From: Psococerastis gibbosa
Lineage: Eukaryota; Arthropoda; Insecta; Psocodea; Psocidae
Reading direction: 5' to 3'
NCBI GenBank assembly: GCA_963971405.1
Contig: OZ020484.1
Location: 26,558,770 to 26,622,769, forward strand
DNA: 64,000 nucleotides
The notes below the pieces were generated by a model. It did not search any database and had not been told where the DNA came from. It worked only from the letters and a program-made list of their open reading frames with translations. Positions 1 to 13,400 of this stretch are shown in pieces. The translations under genes and the position numbers were made by a program. Numbering within the stretch: position 1 is the stretch's first letter; every line of letters starts with the position of its first letter.

Positions 1-49
1 TACCTAAATTTAATAATAAAAGAGCACATCCTGTCAGCTGAATGACACA

Positions 50-75
50 CTGGGCGCCATCTTTTAGCGTGGAAC
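50..75. promoter_or_regulatory. YY1-type ATGGCG motif, candidate promoter
   Basis: A GCGCCATCTTTT stretch reads AAAGATGGCGC on the minus strand, the core of the ATGGCG promoter/initiator motif common near animal transcription starts. It lies about 110 bp upstream of the proposed PPIL3 start codon and 320 bp upstream of the peroxiredoxin start. Motif match only; no start site can be read from the sequence. Confidence 0.3.
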
Positions 76-178
76 TTGTCAATGTTTAGTTGCTGCCACA
101 CTAAAAAGAAACATAAATTTCCATTACTGTTTTCAGCATATTTATGTTTAATTTTTGATTTAAAAAAATAGATTTGAT

Positions 179-181
179 ATG
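179..181 (+). other. PPIL3: candidate first coding exon of PPIL3 (ATG then GTAAGC donor)
   Basis: The first visible PPIL3 exon (1520) begins with the codon for residue 2 of the family (S-V-T-I-H), so the initiator must come from an upstream exon ending exactly in ATG followed by GT. At 179-181 there is ATG directly followed by GTAAGC, the best donor of this type upstream. Two weaker candidates are ATG/GTATTA at 1046-1048 and ATG/GTAGCT at 1056-1058. If 179 is right, the peroxiredoxin gene lies inside PPIL3 intron 1. Inference. Confidence 0.35.
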
Positions 182-387
182 GTAAGCTTATAAAAATTCA
201 TTCATTCCTATAAACTTCTCTCAAAGTTTGTGTAAATGCAAGTTTCAATTTTAAATGTCGTGGTAGGTGTCGTTTTTCTAGCATAGCATTTTGATTTGAC
301 CATCTTGGTTTTTTGTGCCGCTCACGTCACAGCACGATAGTACATTCACTCTTTTTAAGTGGTTTTTACGTAACTAATTTCATCGAA

Positions 388-975
388 ATGCCAATTCCGG
401 ATCTTCAAAAGCCTGCCCCGGCATTTAAAGGAACTGCAGTTATTGGAAAGACCTTTAAAGACATTTCGCTCCAAGATTTTAAAGGAAAGTATTTGGTCCT
501 GTTCTTCTACCCGCTTGACTTCACGTTTGTCTGCCCAACCGAGATAATTGCCTTCTCTGATCGCGTGGACGAATTCAGGAAAATTGGTTGTGAGGTTGTT
601 GCAGCATCTTGCGACAGTCATTTTTCTCATTTGGCTTGGACCAATGTACCCCGCAAAGAAGGAGGGGTTGGTGAACTCAACATTCCGGTCCTAGCTGACA
701 AAAGCATGGCTATTGCTCGAGCGTACGGTGTATTGGATGAATCTTCTGGCATTCCCTTTCGAGGACTTTTTATTATCGATGGAAATCAAAATCTTCGTCA
801 AATCACCGTGAATGATCTTCCAGTTGGCCGCTCCGTTGACGAAACCTTACGCCTGGTGCAAGCCTTCCAGTTTGTTGACAAGCACGGCGAAGTCTGCCCT
901 GCAAATTGGAGACCTGGCTCCAAAACCATGGTTCCTGACCCTACGAAATCCAAGGAGTACTTTTCAAAAGCTTAA
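388..975 (+). CDS. PRDX1: typical 2-Cys peroxiredoxin (Prx1/Prx2 class), intronless
   Basis: Thioredoxin-dependent peroxidase that reduces H2O2 and organic peroxides, probably cytosolic. The 195-residue product starts at MPIPDL; an in-frame ATG at 313 would add 25 unrelated residues, and the 388 start gives the usual family length. Peroxidatic Cys49 sits in FVCPTE and resolving Cys170 in EVCPANW. The GGVG loop (family GGLG) and the C-terminal YF residues, which make eukaryotic 2-Cys enzymes sensitive to overoxidation, are both present. No signal or mitochondrial presequence is visible. The coding region has no intron, unlike the multi-exon genes around it, so a retrocopy origin is possible. 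The frame is fully open with all key residues, so it should be functional. It may be nested in intron 1 of PPIL3. Confidence 0.97.
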   Translation: MPIPDLQKPAPAFKGTAVIGKTFKDISLQDFKGKYLVLFFYPLDFTFVCPTEIIAFSDRVDEFRKIGCEVVAASCDSHFSHLAWTNVPRKEGGVGELNIPVLADKSMAIARAYGVLDESSGIPFRGLFIIDGNQNLRQITVNDLPVGRSVDETLRLVQAFQFVDKHGEVCPANWRPGSKTMVPDPTKSKEYFSKA

Positions 976-1519
976 AAATTCTTCAACGTCACAAACCTAA
1001 TTTAATACTCTGATAATATTTTTTTGCATTTGTTTAGCTACTGCTATGGTATTACATGGTAGCTTCTATTCATAGCCTGTTTTCTTAATTTACCCATAGA
1101 CATGCTTTAATAAGGACGATGTATACAAGTTTAGACAACACCAAACATGTTACACAAAGGCGATTTTAGTCGAGATTTTCCAAGACGATATTTATCTGCA
1201 ATGTATCTAGGCTTGTACAGTAAATTACAGCTAAAATCGCCCTAGTGCATCGATGTCAAGTGAATTTGTTATTATAATATTGAGCATACATATTTGATTA
1301 TTTAACACAGTGAGCCCTTCAGGCTCCAGGCCGAAAATGTCTGTTGCAGTGTTAAACAACCAAAACTCCGTAATTGATGATTTGGTTGCTTGAGTGTTGT
1401 AACGAGTTAATTCTGCCTTACTAGGGCGACATGTTCCCCTGCGTGTGTCCAGCATCAAATCATGTCACTCACATATAATATTTAAAACAAGTTCACCTTT
1501 TTTCATATTTTTTTTACAG

Positions 1520-3703
1520 TCAGTGACAATCCATACAGACCTCGGTGATTTGAAAGTTGAACTTTTTTGTGAAGCATGTCCCAAATCCTGCGAGGTATGT
1601 ACCCCTACAGAGCCGTATGTGTAAAACAATGCTTTATCTATATGTAATGTTAGGCTATAGTGCCAGAGGAGTGCAATGAAAACAAAGATTGTTATAAAAG
1701 AGACTGAGCTACTACGGCGACTCCCATAAAGAACCTGGCCATGTATGTTAATTAAGGTATTCTGGGAGCCTAGCTGAAATTGCCCCGTAATGGGCACTGC
1801 TAGCAAATGCCTGAGAAAATGGCTGGTGCTTGATAAAACAAATCTTCCTTGTCAGCCAATAGGGCATAGGCTACTAACCAGTGCAACGAAAACAATTTCG
1901 GCGAGGATGGTAGATCGCAAATTGTGGACGCTGCACTGTTTGGTGCGGACATGGTAATCTTACACTAATTACATTTCTGGTTAAACTGGGGCATCCAAGA
2001 GTTTATAAGTAGTTTAATAATTCATTTGAGGTCAGAAAAGCTGTAACATGAGCATCCAAAAGTTGAAGAACTGCATAGTAGGTATAGTACCAAACTACTA
2101 TAACGTCATGAAAGGCACTGCCATGATGCGATAGGCTACAAAGCAATAAATGAAACTGTAGATACTCTGCGCATTATCATGATCCAGCCACCAAATCAGC
2201 ATTTTTTTCATTCGTATTAGTTACATTGTAGGCAACATAGAGGCTAATAACAATTTTCATTCCATTTTCTTTTAGTAGTCTGACCTATTGAATTCTAGCA
2301 TTGCTGGATTTACGTTACAGAATTTCCTCGCTCTCTGTGCTAGCGACTACTATAACGGTTGTTTATTTCATCGCAACATCAAAGGGTTCATAGTCCAAAC
2401 TGGAGATCCTACGAATACGGGGAAGGGAGGGACATCGATATGGGGAAGAAAGTTTGAAGACGAATGTAAAGAAGAACTTAAGGTGATGTAGAAAAACAAG
2501 TGATCTTGCCTTTTAGCCCATTTACATTTAATGTTTCACCTCGGGCTGTCGTATTCTTAATGGCGACCAATTGTTAGGTCTAAGTAGCATTTCAACTGAA
2601 TTTAATTTAGGCCTATTGCCATTAGTCAATATAGTACTTTAGGTGTGTTTTACATAGTTTTATAATTTTCTGGTCACTATAATACCTGTAGGCCCTTGTT
2701 TATGAACTAAGTTTCTGTGAGTTAGTCTACTTGGTCAGCTTTTCTGTCCTCTCTTAACGTTAATGTCATAAGAAAAGTCGTCTAAAAAATCCACAAAATT
2801 TTAAGGCATACCTACTGCTAATATGCCTAACGTGAAATATGCACAGCCAATGAACAATTCTTTTTTTGTTGTTATTATGTAGCACACAGCACGGGGGTGC
2901 CTCTCAATGGCAAACACAGGCCCCAACACAAACGGCAGTCAGTTTTTCTTCACTTTTGGGCCACAACCTCATCTGGATCTCAAGTACACAGTATTTGGCA
3001 AGTAAGTGACAAGTTATCAATTCATTGACCTACATGGAAATGAAAAAACAGAGTTAAACTGAAAATATGTAAGTAGGTGGGTAATTTCCAAGCGGCCGAA
3101 CTACACGGTTTTGCGTAAGGGCGTTGTTATTTTATACATGTAGCCTACTAACTTAAAACTGAAGTGCTAAGATAGATAGGCTAATAAATAAACTCTACGT
3201 AGGTATTTACTTGCAGCAGTACTACTAACACTGGGGTTTATTTAATAATACCTGGGTTAAAATCAAATCATAGGTAGGGTAATTCCAGAAACCGTATCGG
3301 CCTGTATTTGTTTAATTTGAAATTGTTATGTTGGCGACACTGAACTGACGAGACCCCAAGGTACCATTATTTAACAGTTAGCTGGACTTACCTTGCTTGT
3401 ATAGTCATTAGAGGCTGAGGCAAGGGCTAAGCTGCTGCTAGCTACTAGCGGGGTCGCAGATGCCGGATAGCGAAAAGGCCACCATACGAAATCGACAGGC
3501 ATAGCCATAACATTAAACCTGGTGTTTTTATATAGACCATACATGCGTAGAACATAACAACTCATTGGTATTACAGGTTAATAGACGGCTTTGACGCCCT
3601 CGACGAAATAGAGAAACTGCCCGTCAACGCAAAAAACTACCGCCCCCTCAATGAAGTCAAGATCACCAGCGTTACAATCCATGCGAACCCATTGGCCGGC
3701 TAA
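1520..3703 (+). CDS. PPIL3: PPIL3-type cyclophilin, peptidyl-prolyl isomerase (spliceosome-associated)
   Basis: Four visible coding exons: 1520-1594, 2321-2482, 2883-3001, 3577-3703. All have GT/AG borders and join in phase (0,0,2). With the missing initiator Met they encode 161 residues, the usual PPIL3 length. The single cyclophilin domain runs from [16 protein letters not shown] through [16 protein letters not shown] and [14 protein letters not shown] to [18 protein letters not shown]. The catalytic Arg/Phe/Gln positions ([10 protein letters not shown]) and the NGSQFF strand are conserved, so isomerase activity is expected. Family members occur in spliceosomal complexes; that role is from family knowledge. 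The first exon is not certain (see 179-181). The gene converges on SARDH, whose stop codon is about 700 bp away on the other strand. Confidence 0.96.
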
Positions 3704-4409
3704 CAAACAAGTCACACAAGAGCCATCATCGCCTGTAGCTGAGCACAAAAATTGCATTAAAAAAACTAGTGTTAATAATAATCAGAGCTTAGCTTTATTC
3801 ACATCAAGTATCAACCGGTAGAGCTACTCAGTTTACAAATCCTAATAAGATAGTCCCATCCCTTTGCGGTTACTGTAATTTCCATTTTTAAACCGGCCAC
3901 ACTAAGATTAAGAGAGAATCGGAGTGGGAAAAGCCTCACAGGTGTATATAATCAAATATCGCATGATCCACGAGAAACAATTATCCTCAGTGAAGGTGTC
4001 GGGAGGAATGAGTTCAAAACCTGTGGCCTATCGGTTTCAGTGATTGCCATATAACATATTATATCGCTCCATGATTTGTCAACTGTTTTAATTGCAACAA
4101 AAAAAAACACAATTTTTTATTACACCAAAAAATTTATTTTTTTGCGTCAAATCGTCTATCTGCAAGCCTGTAAAAACTTTTCTTGACGGAACTGTAGGAG
4201 ATAATAAATTAAAACCCCACAAAAAAATCTTTGGAACACTCTCCTGAAAAATTATCATTTTGCAGTTAGAATAGTTGGCAAATCAAAGAGCGTTTTAAAT
4301 CTATTATGCTCTTTTCAATAATAAATGAATTATTATTTCAAAGTGCTTTCAATTAGTCATTCATTTACTATTAAGAGAAGTTGCTTTTTTTAAATAGGAA
4401 CTGTCAAAT
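3704..4409. other. convergent intergenic region with 3' ends of PPIL3 and SARDH
   Basis: No coding signal. The region holds the 3' untranslated sequences of two convergent genes. Minus-strand AATAAA polyadenylation signals for SARDH are visible at 4133-4138 and 4116-4121 (TTTATT on the plus strand). No clear AATAAA follows PPIL3 on the plus strand. The sequence is AT-rich and otherwise featureless. Confidence 0.5.
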
Positions 4410-7400
4410 TCAGTACTGTAACTCGCTGTGGTAATATCCCGAACCGCGCTTGTTGCTTGAATCGAAAGGACTACGTAGGAAAATGGAAGCCGGGTATTTC
4501 TTGCCCATAACTTCAATTTCGTACTCTCCAGATACCAAAAAGTTGTCCGTCACTTCATCGCCACTGGGATGTTTAACATATCTGAAGACAAACACGAAAT
4601 CATTGTAAGATGTCTAATGGCATTGGATATAAGATCTATTTAGCACAATAAGGGTATTCACAATGTTGAAGTCATCGCGTTAAAATTGTTAACAAAGTTA
4701 CCTGCCTCGTCAAATTCTTTTAGCTTTGCCAGTACCTAACTTTGCCTCTCTATAATAATTAATTAAAAGTAACTGAATAAAATATTGTTATATTATTTAT
4801 TTTTATGTATTTATTTATTTATATTTAAATATATTTTTATAATTTAAAAAAAAATCGTAATATTTTATTCAGTTACTTTTATAATAAAATACGATGGCAT
4901 CCAATGTTAATTACTATATAACGCTTTGTACTCAGTGTTGTCCTATTTGCTTGTCAATAGGCCTATCTTACTTACCCAGTGCCGATACTGGCTTGTAGAG
5001 TAAAACCATATCCGCCGCGCCGTAGGAATCCAACTACCTCATTATTCCGCCATATTGTTTCTAATCCCCATATTGGAATTTTTCTGGAATCATACAAATG
5101 ACTCCCATAAGTTAATTTTTACATTTAGTTCTGTGTTTACTATTATATCATAAAATCTGACCCATGGTAGAAAAACTTTTTTTATTTTTTACTAAAAAAG
5201 GATTGTTCGCATACAAACAATTCAATGAATGTATCCGAATAACCTCTTCAGTCGTCTCTGTAGGTAATACCTGCGTTGAGTTACGACAGGTCACTGATCG
5301 CATGATGTGTAGGGACTCGCGCAAGTACGAACAAGCTACCACCGAAGGCCGTTAAGTATATGTTTGCAATCTCCTTAAAATAAGTATGGGTAAGCTTGTT
5401 ATTTCTGTCTTTAGGCTTTTATGGCATATGAGGAAGAATATGTCTTTCAGCACAATCTCTTTGTGACTCCACTGGTCAGCCAATAAAATTACTGCATTAT
5501 TGTATGTTATTATAAACCAACAATTAGCGGTTCAGAGTAGGCCTACCTATTGACCTTAGCAGAAAGCCTCCACAGGCAGCGGAATTAGAGATAGGAAAAA
5601 TGGATGGAAATGGGATTTGAACCAGTGACGGATTCAAACTCAACCCGACCCCTTCCGATACACAGTTGGACCAATAGAAAGGCATTATCATCCCCTAACA
5701 TATAAACTTACTCTTCTAAATGGAAGTATGCCATCTTCTTACGAACGCCATTTTGTCTAATCCTATCAAGTGCGCTTCTGCCTAAGTAGTCCCCGGTAAT
5801 TCGACAGGTCCATTCCAATCCAGCTTCGACAGGGCTGTCATCGTTTCTGAGATCACTGTGCCATAGATGGTAGCCTGTAAGTCATAATACAACCCTCATT
5901 TTTTGTATGTTTATAATTTTTCAAACCTTTTATCTCGTATTCTAGATCCTATTCTTACTCTTCAAACTGTGTAGATTTCATTTTGACCCACTTTTAATTT
6001 CCTCTAACGCACATTTCCCCCTACATTGAACAGGCAATACTATAGCTATTGTATCGCATACCTTTACAAAAATCAACTGCAGATTAATAAGCCAGTGGCA
6101 AGGGAGAAATCTTGGAAATAATTCCATGGTTTAATGGTTTACGCTTTTATTACCTTTCAATGCGATTTTTCAATTTATCCGATTTTATTATTCAAACGCG
6201 TAATTACCGTAATTGATGGACAAAATCCAACGAAAAGTAAGTATTTAAACCTTTTTTTCATTAATTTCGTCAAAAACACACGACTCATTCTTATTTAAAA
6301 AGTAATTTGAAATCTCTCCCTATTTCATTTCAGCCTGAATAACTTGTAACATCAGCCGAGTTTTATACTCGGTCTCCTTACTGCCTGCTACACGCCGTAA
6401 GTGGTATAATATTAATTACCTTTTTCGGCGCTAAGAGAGAAAAGCGCTCGGTAGCCAACATTTTTAAGATTGTGCTTCTTGCCCTCCTTCCATATAGCTT
6501 TGTAGATTGGTAGACAGGCGTCCCACGGTATGTGAAGTTCGTAGCCAAGCTCACCGATGAAACTAACCCGCATCGCACGACACGCATGGCCAGCAACCTG
6601 TAAAAAAAACATTTAGTTTAATTCAAAGCCATTGAGATCAATTGTAGCCGTTAAATTTTAAAAGTCATGAAGAACTTGTGGGTTTCCAAATTACGATTAT
6701 ATTCAGCCATTTCTTGGTCACAAAATATTAATGAATTTATAGCGATTAGTTTGCAGCTAATATTTCCATCTCCTCCATTCACTTTTATTTTGAGCCTACG
6801 ATTGGTAAAAACTTTACTTCTTCAGTAGGCAATGGGTATCAGTTGGGAAGGTGTAAGCGATTTTTCCCATTAAAATATAAAAGTACTCAGCTAAAGCACT
6901 ATATTATGCTTTTATGTCAAGTAGACCATATTTTATTAAAAAACGCACAAACCTTGACCAGTCTAGATGTGAAATGTGGAAACGAGTCATCGCTGAGATC
7001 ACAGTCAATTAAGGTCTGCAACAACCGCCGACTGCAAAATAAATCGTTTAGCAAACATTTAATCGTTGAAATGACTTCTCTAGATAATAAAAATTAATTT
7101 GGTAATTCGTCCGAATCGTCAACTCAATTTCGTATTTGTACTTCAAAGATCCACCTTTTAGACCGGCATACCTACAGTACGTAATTTTCCATCCCATCAG
7201 TGGAGAATCAGTGACGATAGCCTCAAAGTAGAAATAAGGGGACGGTTTGAAATGAAATCAACCCACAGTGAATGAGCTTTTATTTTCCAACCCTCCTCTT
7301 GTCTTTCCTGAGATTCTATCGCCCTCATTCAGGTCTGTGGGGTTTCGAATTTTAAGTAGCGATCCAGTCCAATGAAATTATTATTTGTCAACAATCGACA

Positions 7401-10400
7401 GTGAAGAACGAAAATATGATAGTGAAAGAGTGACCTTGATATTTTTGTTGAGCTACGCCACGTGTCCGATCACATGGTGTGTAGAGACTCGCACAAGTAC
7501 AAACACGCTATCACCGTTGACGCTGATTTTTAGAGTACAGTACTCTTCTTATGTAGATTGACTTGTATTTTTCACTCAAGCATCTGGCCACCCTAGAACT
7601 CTATAGAAAGCAATTAATCCAAACTGTAAATGTACGGCATCGTATAGTTACCTATTAGGGCCTTGCAGAGAGAGTACGCCGATACTTGTGGTGAAATTGT
7701 CGACATTGACACGGAATCCTTTGTCCTTGATCACGTGACGGATATGCGTTTGTGTGTGTGAGGCTACAGCTCCTCCAGCCACGATGTAAAATCCTCGGCC
7801 CTTTATAAAAAATTGTTGATTAGTTGTTGTTGTTGTTTTTTTTTTTTTTGTCCTCACTGGTTAATCCACCATGTGAGGGAAATATATTGAAAAAAATAAA
7901 ATTGAACAAATTATGTGTCGGCGCAGGTACCTCCATAGGTCACATATGCTCTACAAGTAGGCAAATTAGAGAAATTAACGTTTGAAAATTTGAACGGAAA
8001 CCTGAGTCTCCACATTGCCGGGGTTGTATGTTGACTGCTGCGCCAAACCTGAAATTCCGACTTCATCACAGAACAGAAAGACAGAATTACTAAAAAACAA
8101 TACAAAGGGCTCATAGCACATGTGTATATACCTTTAGAATAGGGTCGACAAGTCCACCGGAGCCGGTTTCAAGGGCAAAAACTGTTACATCAGCTTCCAC
8201 CCCTCCGCGGTTATTTAGCAGACAGGTGTAAACGATCCTTCCGAGCTCCTTGCGTGTGTCAGCAGTAAACAGCCAGTCAGCAGCGGCCTGGGCGTCAGGG
8301 CCAGTCAGGTAGAATTTCCCCAAGTACGACCGGTCAATTACACCGACTTGTTCTCGGCAAGCCAGGCATTCGGCACCGATCTACGGCAACAAGAATAAAT
8401 ATAGGCATAACTACGGCATCCTTAAATGTAGGCCTAAATATGGCATCATCAAACTTCATCAATAGAAACCATACAGTATAGTGATGCCCGTAACGAGGAC
8501 TCCCCTGAAAACTAAACACCAGCATAAATTTTCCTAATGTTTTCCGTATTGTTTTATGCCTACATACATTGTTCCCACACTTTTCTTAACAAAAGCACTG
8601 AAATGAAACACAAACTTACGATATCGTGGTGAGCGGGAAAGTCAAAGGTGCAATCTTGCCGCACTGATTTCTCATACAAGGAATCCCTATTGCGAAGGTT
8701 CCCATAAGATCCGCCCCAGTCGTATGGAGGTACATTGTTAGGTCCAGTTTTAGCAAACCAGCCAGGTCGCTCCCAACCTTGTATTTCTTCAAACACACAG
8801 TTAGCATCAAGCAATTCCTAAAACAAGAGCAGAATATTAAGAACTATCATGTAAAGTCAGCTTTTTATATGATATAACTAGCGCCATCACCAGGCAAACG
8901 AATACACGTTTGAAGGCATTTAAATTGTATTTCCTCCTCTTGCGTTGTATGGTGCCAGTTAAGCTCCTAGATACCTATGTGCATGAGTCGTATTAGACAC
9001 TGAGACTAAAAACCCAACATATGTACTGTAGGTCTCTAGAAACAATTCAATTCAAATTCTCGTAAGTAGCCACTGAGCACTGATGTAACAAACAACAAAC
9101 AAGACCGTAAAATACAAGCGGCTGAATTGAAGTTCATCAGAACTTAATTAGGAAAAGAAAAGACAAAAAGAAGGGGATAGGATTAGTAGTGAAGAGATGA
9201 GAAGAAACCCAATGTGAAGCGTTGTGAAGAGCACAGGACGATCAGCTTGATGAGTAATATACTAAAAATATTTCTGAAAACTATTTTAAAGAAAATATTA
9301 TATCAGCAACGTGATGCGAATATACCGGCAGAACAGTTTAGCATTAGGAAAGGATTCGGCACTATTTGGCTTACATGTGTTGGTTCAAAGATGCCTGGAC
9401 ATGAGCAAAGAGATCTACTTGTATAGATCTACAAGCAGGGATGGTTGCTGTCACCTGCCCTGGTCAACCTGTGATCTGCGAAAATGAAGGTAATTTGGAC
9501 CTTAGAGACTGCTGCTCTGAAAAGGGAAGTCGTACTCTAGCCAAAACTGCCTCAGGTTTTTCAACCAGGAACTTTCTTCTTCTGCCCAGAGCCCTCAGTC
9601 CATTTATCTCTCCTTGGATTATAACATGCAGAATGCGATATTTTTAATTCCTCATGACAAGTATGTTGTTAGTTTCCGTTTCTTAGCCGTCAGCAGCAAC
9701 TCGGCTTCTATATCCATGCGCCTCTGGACCTCGGCATTAGGGACATGCCCTCTCGAAGACAACGACTGTCCATGTAGTCCTATTAAAATGCAAGGCTAAC
9801 TTTTAACTTGTACATGCCTCATGGAAAGGTCCAGTCTGGAAGTTGCGTCCAGCCATGTACTGGTCATTGGGGAACACGATGGCGTAATTGGTGGCATAAC
9901 TCTCGTGGCTTCTCTCTTTGGCCCACTCCGTGTCCCTCATCTCCTCCAGCGTGAAGCGGCGCACGTCGTAGCTGTACATGTGCAGGTCTGGACGGCCATT
10001 GATGATCCAGAGGGCCAGCTGCTCCCCACAGCCCCCGCTCAGCATCATGCCCGCCGAGTTGAACCCGCAGCCATGGAATAGTCCTTGCAGCCTTGGATCT
10101 TCACCTGAACCATATGGCAAATAAAACTAAAGAGAACACAGGGCAAGCCATATAAATTGGCAAAGGGGGAAAAAATGGGTGTGTTTGTGACCACACGATA
10201 AAATTTGAAACTTCACAAATCAATTAAAACCTTTCGGAATGAGATAGCCGAAAACAGAAAACAAAAGACCACCAGATATGATTTTATAACCTATTATCGA
10301 TATCCATGCATAAATCCAGCAGTTTGTCCACTTAACAGAAAAATTGTATTTTAAGCGTACTATAAATCATATGGAGGTATTGTTTAAGAATCCAAGAAAA

Positions 10401-13400
10401 ATTCCCGAAAGCAAAATTAGGAACGCTGCCGAGAAACCTAGCTGCAACACTGCTCCGTTTCCCCCAATGTCACTAATGGCCTCCTATTGTTATGTCCCCC
10501 TAATTTTCGTTTTCTGTTTTAGTAAAATCACATGAACAAGGCAACAACTTAACTTTCAAGAGCCCACCATATGGAGTTACTACAATTTTTTCACTGGTTT
10601 CAGGTTCTCTATGTCAATGGTACTATGTTGCTATAAAGAACATGTTTTAAGCATAGTACCTAATCAACGATGTCAATTACCCATGGCTACGTGCAGGGGG
10701 GGGGGGGTCTTATACAGGGGGCCGGAAGACCGCTGGGCTAGACCTAAAGGCGTAGGCAACCCCATTACTTCTAGTAAGAAAAATTATTAATATACAAAAT
10801 TAAAGTTACTTGCCTAGCAAAGGCTTGTGATCCGGTGTGAAACTTTCAGGTCCACAGATGGTTGACTTGATACCTACAGTTTCAAACTCTGGCACGAGCC
10901 GAACAGCATTCGATAAATGAGGGAACTGTGTCCATTCTAAGTCGTACAGCCCGAACGCGAAATCACTTGATATCTGAAGTAAAAAGGTATCCTCTGTTTA
11001 TTGTCTAGGTGATCTCTACTCACCTAAATGGCATTGGGCACCAACAAATATTGTAATATTCACTATTGTTTATTTGATTAATTAAACGAATTATTATTAT
11101 TATTAAATTAACTTCCTCCACAAATAAAAAAATTTAAACAGATTGGTGAGTTAAAAGCGGGTATAAAAAGATGGTTGGTTAATGGGAGTTAATAATAATA
11201 AAAACTGACATTAAAATAACAAGTAAAAATAAAAAATAAAAATAAAAAACATTATAAATAAATAACAAAAATAAATTATTAAGCCTTGATTAGCGGCACT
11301 GTATGAATCTTTTGTCCCAAATAAGCGCTAGCTTGGGGATGCGGGATGGTATTATTATGTATTGTATTTTTGTAAGATATGCTCCTTGTCCAGGGAATAC
11401 TGGACAAGGAAAAGAAAGAAAGAAAGAAAAGAAATGTTGGATAAGAGCCAAGACTAGCAAATGTCTGTTCCATAATGACGAGCAGCTTCAATAGATTTTA
11501 CTCCAGCAAAAAATATTTATAGCTGTCAGTGTTTTTATTTAAAAAAATAATAATAAAGGTACAATAGTCTGTAAGTAGGTACCTACTTCGCTGTTTTCTA
11601 CTTAAGCCTATTTTTACCGAATTTCTGACATAGAGGTGCAACATGCAATATACTTAGGAAAATTAATGTGCTATGCTATAGAGACGACGCGGCGGGAAAG
11701 TACTTATCACACAGTACTTATCTAGTTACTTGTAAGTGCTGCTTGTGAACCCTATATTCGTTGACCGTAAGTTGAAAATGTACAAAAAGCTGCATAAAAT
11801 GTAAAGCAGACGAACATACGAGTAACTTTTTCACTCGATACCTTATCAAGAAGCATCGGGTTTTTCTCGTAGCCACCCATCATGAGACAGTCTCCTTGAA
11901 CTCTGAAATAGACGGACCCATCGTGGTCCCGGACATTTGGAAGACCCCGCGCATTAGGGATCGACTCGGACAACACGTAGGCGTGCTTCATTGGGACGAG
12001 AGGAAGACGCAGCTTCATCTGTTCTGTAATATCATTGCCCCAGGCACCTAGGAAGCGAAAACATGCAACTGTAAACGCCCCTTAAACAGATAAGTCTGCA
12101 ACTATCGTAAATAATTAATGCCTGAAACCATCACACTCGATGTCGGTTTTATATAGTTTGGGGACCTGAGGGAGGATGTGAGGAAACTTGGCTCGTACAG
12201 GGCGGATATTGCACACAAAACTCAATCATTTTATTTGGTTTTCACGAAAGGCTGTTAAGAAACTACATGCTTTATTTACAACCAAGAAATATGGATGCAT
12301 AGGCCTAGAATCAATCAGTATGGCATGTGATAAAGGAAAGATAATACATGTAATACAATTAATAAAAAAGACGCAATCAGTCATATCACTCATAACTGAC
12401 AACAGAGCAGCTGATGAGTTGCAGCTGGCCTAAACTGCTGTCCGAGATAACTATAAGTACTAAGCAAAATATTGTACGTTAACAAACATTGGGACGCCAG
12501 CATATGTGTGCATTCCATCCTGGAGTAAATTCTATGATTTAAGTCCCGGGCGAACGAAGTCAGAGAAACCTTTAAGTTAGGCAGCTACCAGTTTCCTAGT
12601 TCCAACACCTAATAATATTATTAAAAAACTATTTTAAATATCGAGTTAAAATAGTAAATAAAATAAAATAACTTTGTCAAGTATTACTAAAATATATTTA
12701 AAACGGCCAGTTTCGGCATTAGGCCATCGTCAGGCGACAGACATACAAACAATACTCTGTCGATAGCCTGAAGATGGCCTAGTGCTGAAACCGGTCGTTT
12801 TAAATATATTTTAGTAATACTTGACAAAGTTGTTTTATTTTACCAATACTGACCGAGGGAAGGCGGACACTACCACTAACAGGAGCACCACTCACGGCAC
12901 ATCTATACTGGTCAGCGCGGCGCTTAATGGCAGAAATGCCAAGAGCGGGCGTTGGCTAGTAAGTAAGTAAGTGTTTTATTTTATTTACTATGACGAAGTA
13001 TTACAAAGTGAGTGTGGAAAATATTACTGAAATGTCGAGTTAAAAGTTGAGTTCGGGGAATTAGATCCTGATTGGGCCTATCAGCATATGTATGCTATGA
13101 TTAGTTCAACTTTTTAATTGGTGTAAATCTATATTAATGGCCGGGGCGGAATCACAGTGAAACATACTGTACCTGCGCAGTTAACGACGCAATTACTGGT
13201 GATGTCGCCAAATGGTGTTACCACTCCCGTCACGTGACGTGCTCCAAATTGCGTTCTGCCGACTCTAACGTTGGTAACGGAGCAATTCTCAATAACCTAA
13301 AATTAATGTTACACTTGTAATGATAAATTAGTTAGCTTGGACAGTATGACAGTACTTTTGATCTAATGGGAATCGACTCTCATGCACAATGACAGCCAAA

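Noticed and set aside
7648..7860. Poly-Lys/Thr N-terminal extension of the SARDH exon ([14 protein letters not shown])
   Set aside because: It is the intron's pyrimidine-poor tract read in frame; the exon starts at 7800 after ATAAAG.
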